Assembly: GCA_905209435.1 (NCBI GenBank)
Contig: CAJLTE010000148.1
Span: forward strand, 1-5,802
DNA length: 5,802 nt
Source of the DNA: an uncultured Blautia sp.
Lineage (GTDB): Bacteria > Bacillota_A > Clostridia > Lachnospirales > Lachnospiraceae
Direction: 5' to 3'
In this document: piece after piece, positions 4,596 through 5,802 of the stretch
Position numbering within the stretch: the first letter of the stretch is position 1
Layout: every line of letters begins with the position of its first letter
Notes under the pieces: model-generated
The model's database searches: none
What the model was told of the DNA's origin: nothing
The model's input: the letters and a program-made list of their open reading frames with translations, nothing else
Position numbers and translations under genes: made by a program

Positions 4596-5802
4596 CTATT
4601 TAATACCAAGAATGTCCTTCACTGTCTCTGGCATATCCGGTGCATCTACAACTCTGTCATGAAGTACCGGTGCTGTACGGATTGTCTCAACTGCCTGCGG
4701 CAGTTTCACTCCTGAAAGGCTGCTCAGTTCATCTGCCAGTGCAAAATCATCTTTGTCCTCCGTGCTTACACCCAGAGCTTCCATTACACTTCTTGTAAAT
4801 TTATATGGACTTGCAGTAGATGCGATGACTGTTGGTGTAGTATCTTTTGTATCTGCTACATATTTGTCATATACACCGGCCGCAACTGCTGTATGAGTAT
4901 CGATTACATATTTACTGTCTTTGAAAATCTTATCAATCGTCTTGGCGGTTTCTTCCTCAGTACAGTAATTGCCATAGAAATCAGAAAGCTGTGCTTTCAT
5001 ATCATCAGTAATCGTATATTCCCCGCCTGCCGCCAGAGCCTGCATAAGTTCTGCACATTTCTTGGCATCATTGCCTGCAATACGATAGATCAGGCGCTCC
5101 AGATTACTGGAAATCAGAATATCCATAGACGGGGAAGTTGTAAGAATAAAATCACGTTTTCTGTTATAAGTTCCTGTACGGAAGAAATCATACAGAACTT
5201 TATTGTCATTAGATGCGCAGATTAATTTGTGAACCGGAAGTCCCATCTGCTTTGCATAATAAGCAGCAAGGATGTTTCCAAAATTTCCCGTAGGTACTAC
5301 AATATTAATCTCCTGTCCGTCTTTTATCTTGTCCTGACGTACAAGAGACGCATACGCATATACATAATAAACAATCTGAGGTACCAGACGTCCGATGTTA
5401 ATAGAGTTTGCAGATGAGAACTGATATCCTGCTTTATCCAGCTCTGCCTCTAATTCCTTGTCATTAAACATCTTTTTAACTGCTGTCTGGGCATCATCAA
5501 AATTACCAGTGATTCCTACAACATAGGTATTGTTACCCTTCTGAGTTACCATCTGTTTCTCCTGAATCGGGCTTACACCATGTTTTGGGTAAAATACGAT
5601 AATCTTAGTTCCCGGAACATCCGCAAAGCCAGCCATAGCCGCTTTACCAGTATCACCGGAAGTTGCAGTAAGAATAACAATCTCGTTCTTCACCTGGTTC
5701 TTCTTAGCTGCGGTGGTCATCAGATGCGGAAGAATTGATAATGCCATATCCTTAAATGCAATTGTTGCGCCATGGTAGAGTTCAAGGAAATAAGCCCCAT
5801 CC
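4596..5802 (-). CDS. thrC: Threonine synthase, N-terminus missing (runs off right edge)
   Basis: PLP enzyme converting O-phospho-L-homoserine to L-threonine and phosphate, the last step of threonine biosynthesis, in the cytoplasm. The 401 visible residues continue in frame to the right edge. The family is close to 495 residues, so roughly 95 N-terminal residues and the start lie outside. The first visible residues contain YFLELYHGATIAFKDMA, in which the Lys of FKD (visible residue 17) is the PLP Schiff-base lysine. Next come TATSGDTGKAA, the phosphate and cofactor-binding loop, and then FYPKHGVSPIQ, SSANSINIGRLVPQIVYY and VPTGNFGNILAAYYAKQMG, all characteristic of the long bacterial ThrC class. 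The C-terminal part is the usual family extension, ending in ILGIK. No frameshift is visible. Promoter and start cannot be assessed. Its transcript probably ends in the hairpin cluster downstream. Confidence 0.98.
   Translation of the reverse strand, partial: DGAYFLELYHGATIAFKDMALSILPHLMTTAAKKNQVKNEIVILTATSGDTGKAAMAGFADVPGTKIIVFYPKHGVSPIQEKQMVTQKGNNTYVVGITGNFDDAQTAVKKMFNDKELEAELDKAGYQFSSANSINIGRLVPQIVYYVYAYASLVRQDKIKDGQEINIVVPTGNFGNILAAYYAKQMGLPVHKLICASNDNKVLYDFFRTGTYNRKRDFILTTSPSMDILISSNLERLIYRIAGNDAKKCAELMQALAAGGEYTITDDMKAQLSDFYGNYCTEEETAKTIDKIFKDSKYVIDTHTAVAAGVYDKYVADTKDTTPTVIASTASPYKFTRSVMEALGVSTEDKDDFALADELSSLSGVKLPQAVETIRTAPVLHDRVVDAPDMPETVKDILGIK

Noticed and set aside
4394..4609. 71-residue minus-strand frame across the palindrome cluster
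   Set aside because: It starts inside thrC, has no ribosome binding site, and its composition simply reflects translated inverted repeats.

Overview
The window is a stretch of Gram-positive, low-to-moderate-GC Firmicutes chromosome. A gut-type Lachnospiraceae (Clostridium cluster XIVa) is the best guess. The evidence is a T-box-controlled pheST operon, a Firmicutes-style 6S RNA, strong GGAGG-type ribosome binding sites, A/T-rich intergenic DNA and clustered short palindromes. The family-level placement is inference from sequence style, not from a search. Every supported gene is on the minus strand, so transcription runs from high to low coordinates.

Layout in the direction of transcription: (1) the 3' four-fifths of thrC (threonine synthase), entering from beyond the right edge and ending at 4596. 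(2) A gene-free region (4381-4595) packed with inverted repeats, including a short GC hairpin plus U-tract that probably ends thrC and a 17-bp perfect hairpin that shares this U-tract. (3) A strong promoter (TTGAAA-17-TATAAT), a 6S RNA gene (about 4325-4123) and its terminator. (4) galM (aldose 1-epimerase), whose Shine-Dalgarno sequence lies only 17 bases after the 6S terminator U-tract and which has no promoter of its own that I can see. (5) A strong terminator after galM. (6) A gene for a YihY/BrkB-family membrane protein with its own likely promoter. (7) A promoter overlapping the stop codon of that gene, then a complete phenylalanine T-box leader with specifier loop, pseudoknot, stem III, antiterminator and terminator. 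(8) pheS, followed after 25 bp by pheT, which runs off the left edge.

Functionally these are housekeeping units: threonine biosynthesis, 6S control of RNA polymerase, galactose mutarotation, an envelope protein of uncertain role, and the two subunits of phenylalanyl-tRNA synthetase under tRNA-Phe-responsive attenuation. I see no phage, insertion sequence, CRISPR array or defence system. The parts that deserve a second look are non-coding: the palindrome cluster downstream of thrC, the 6S-galM arrangement, and the dyads around the pheS promoter. I found no convincing evidence of an undescribed protein system.
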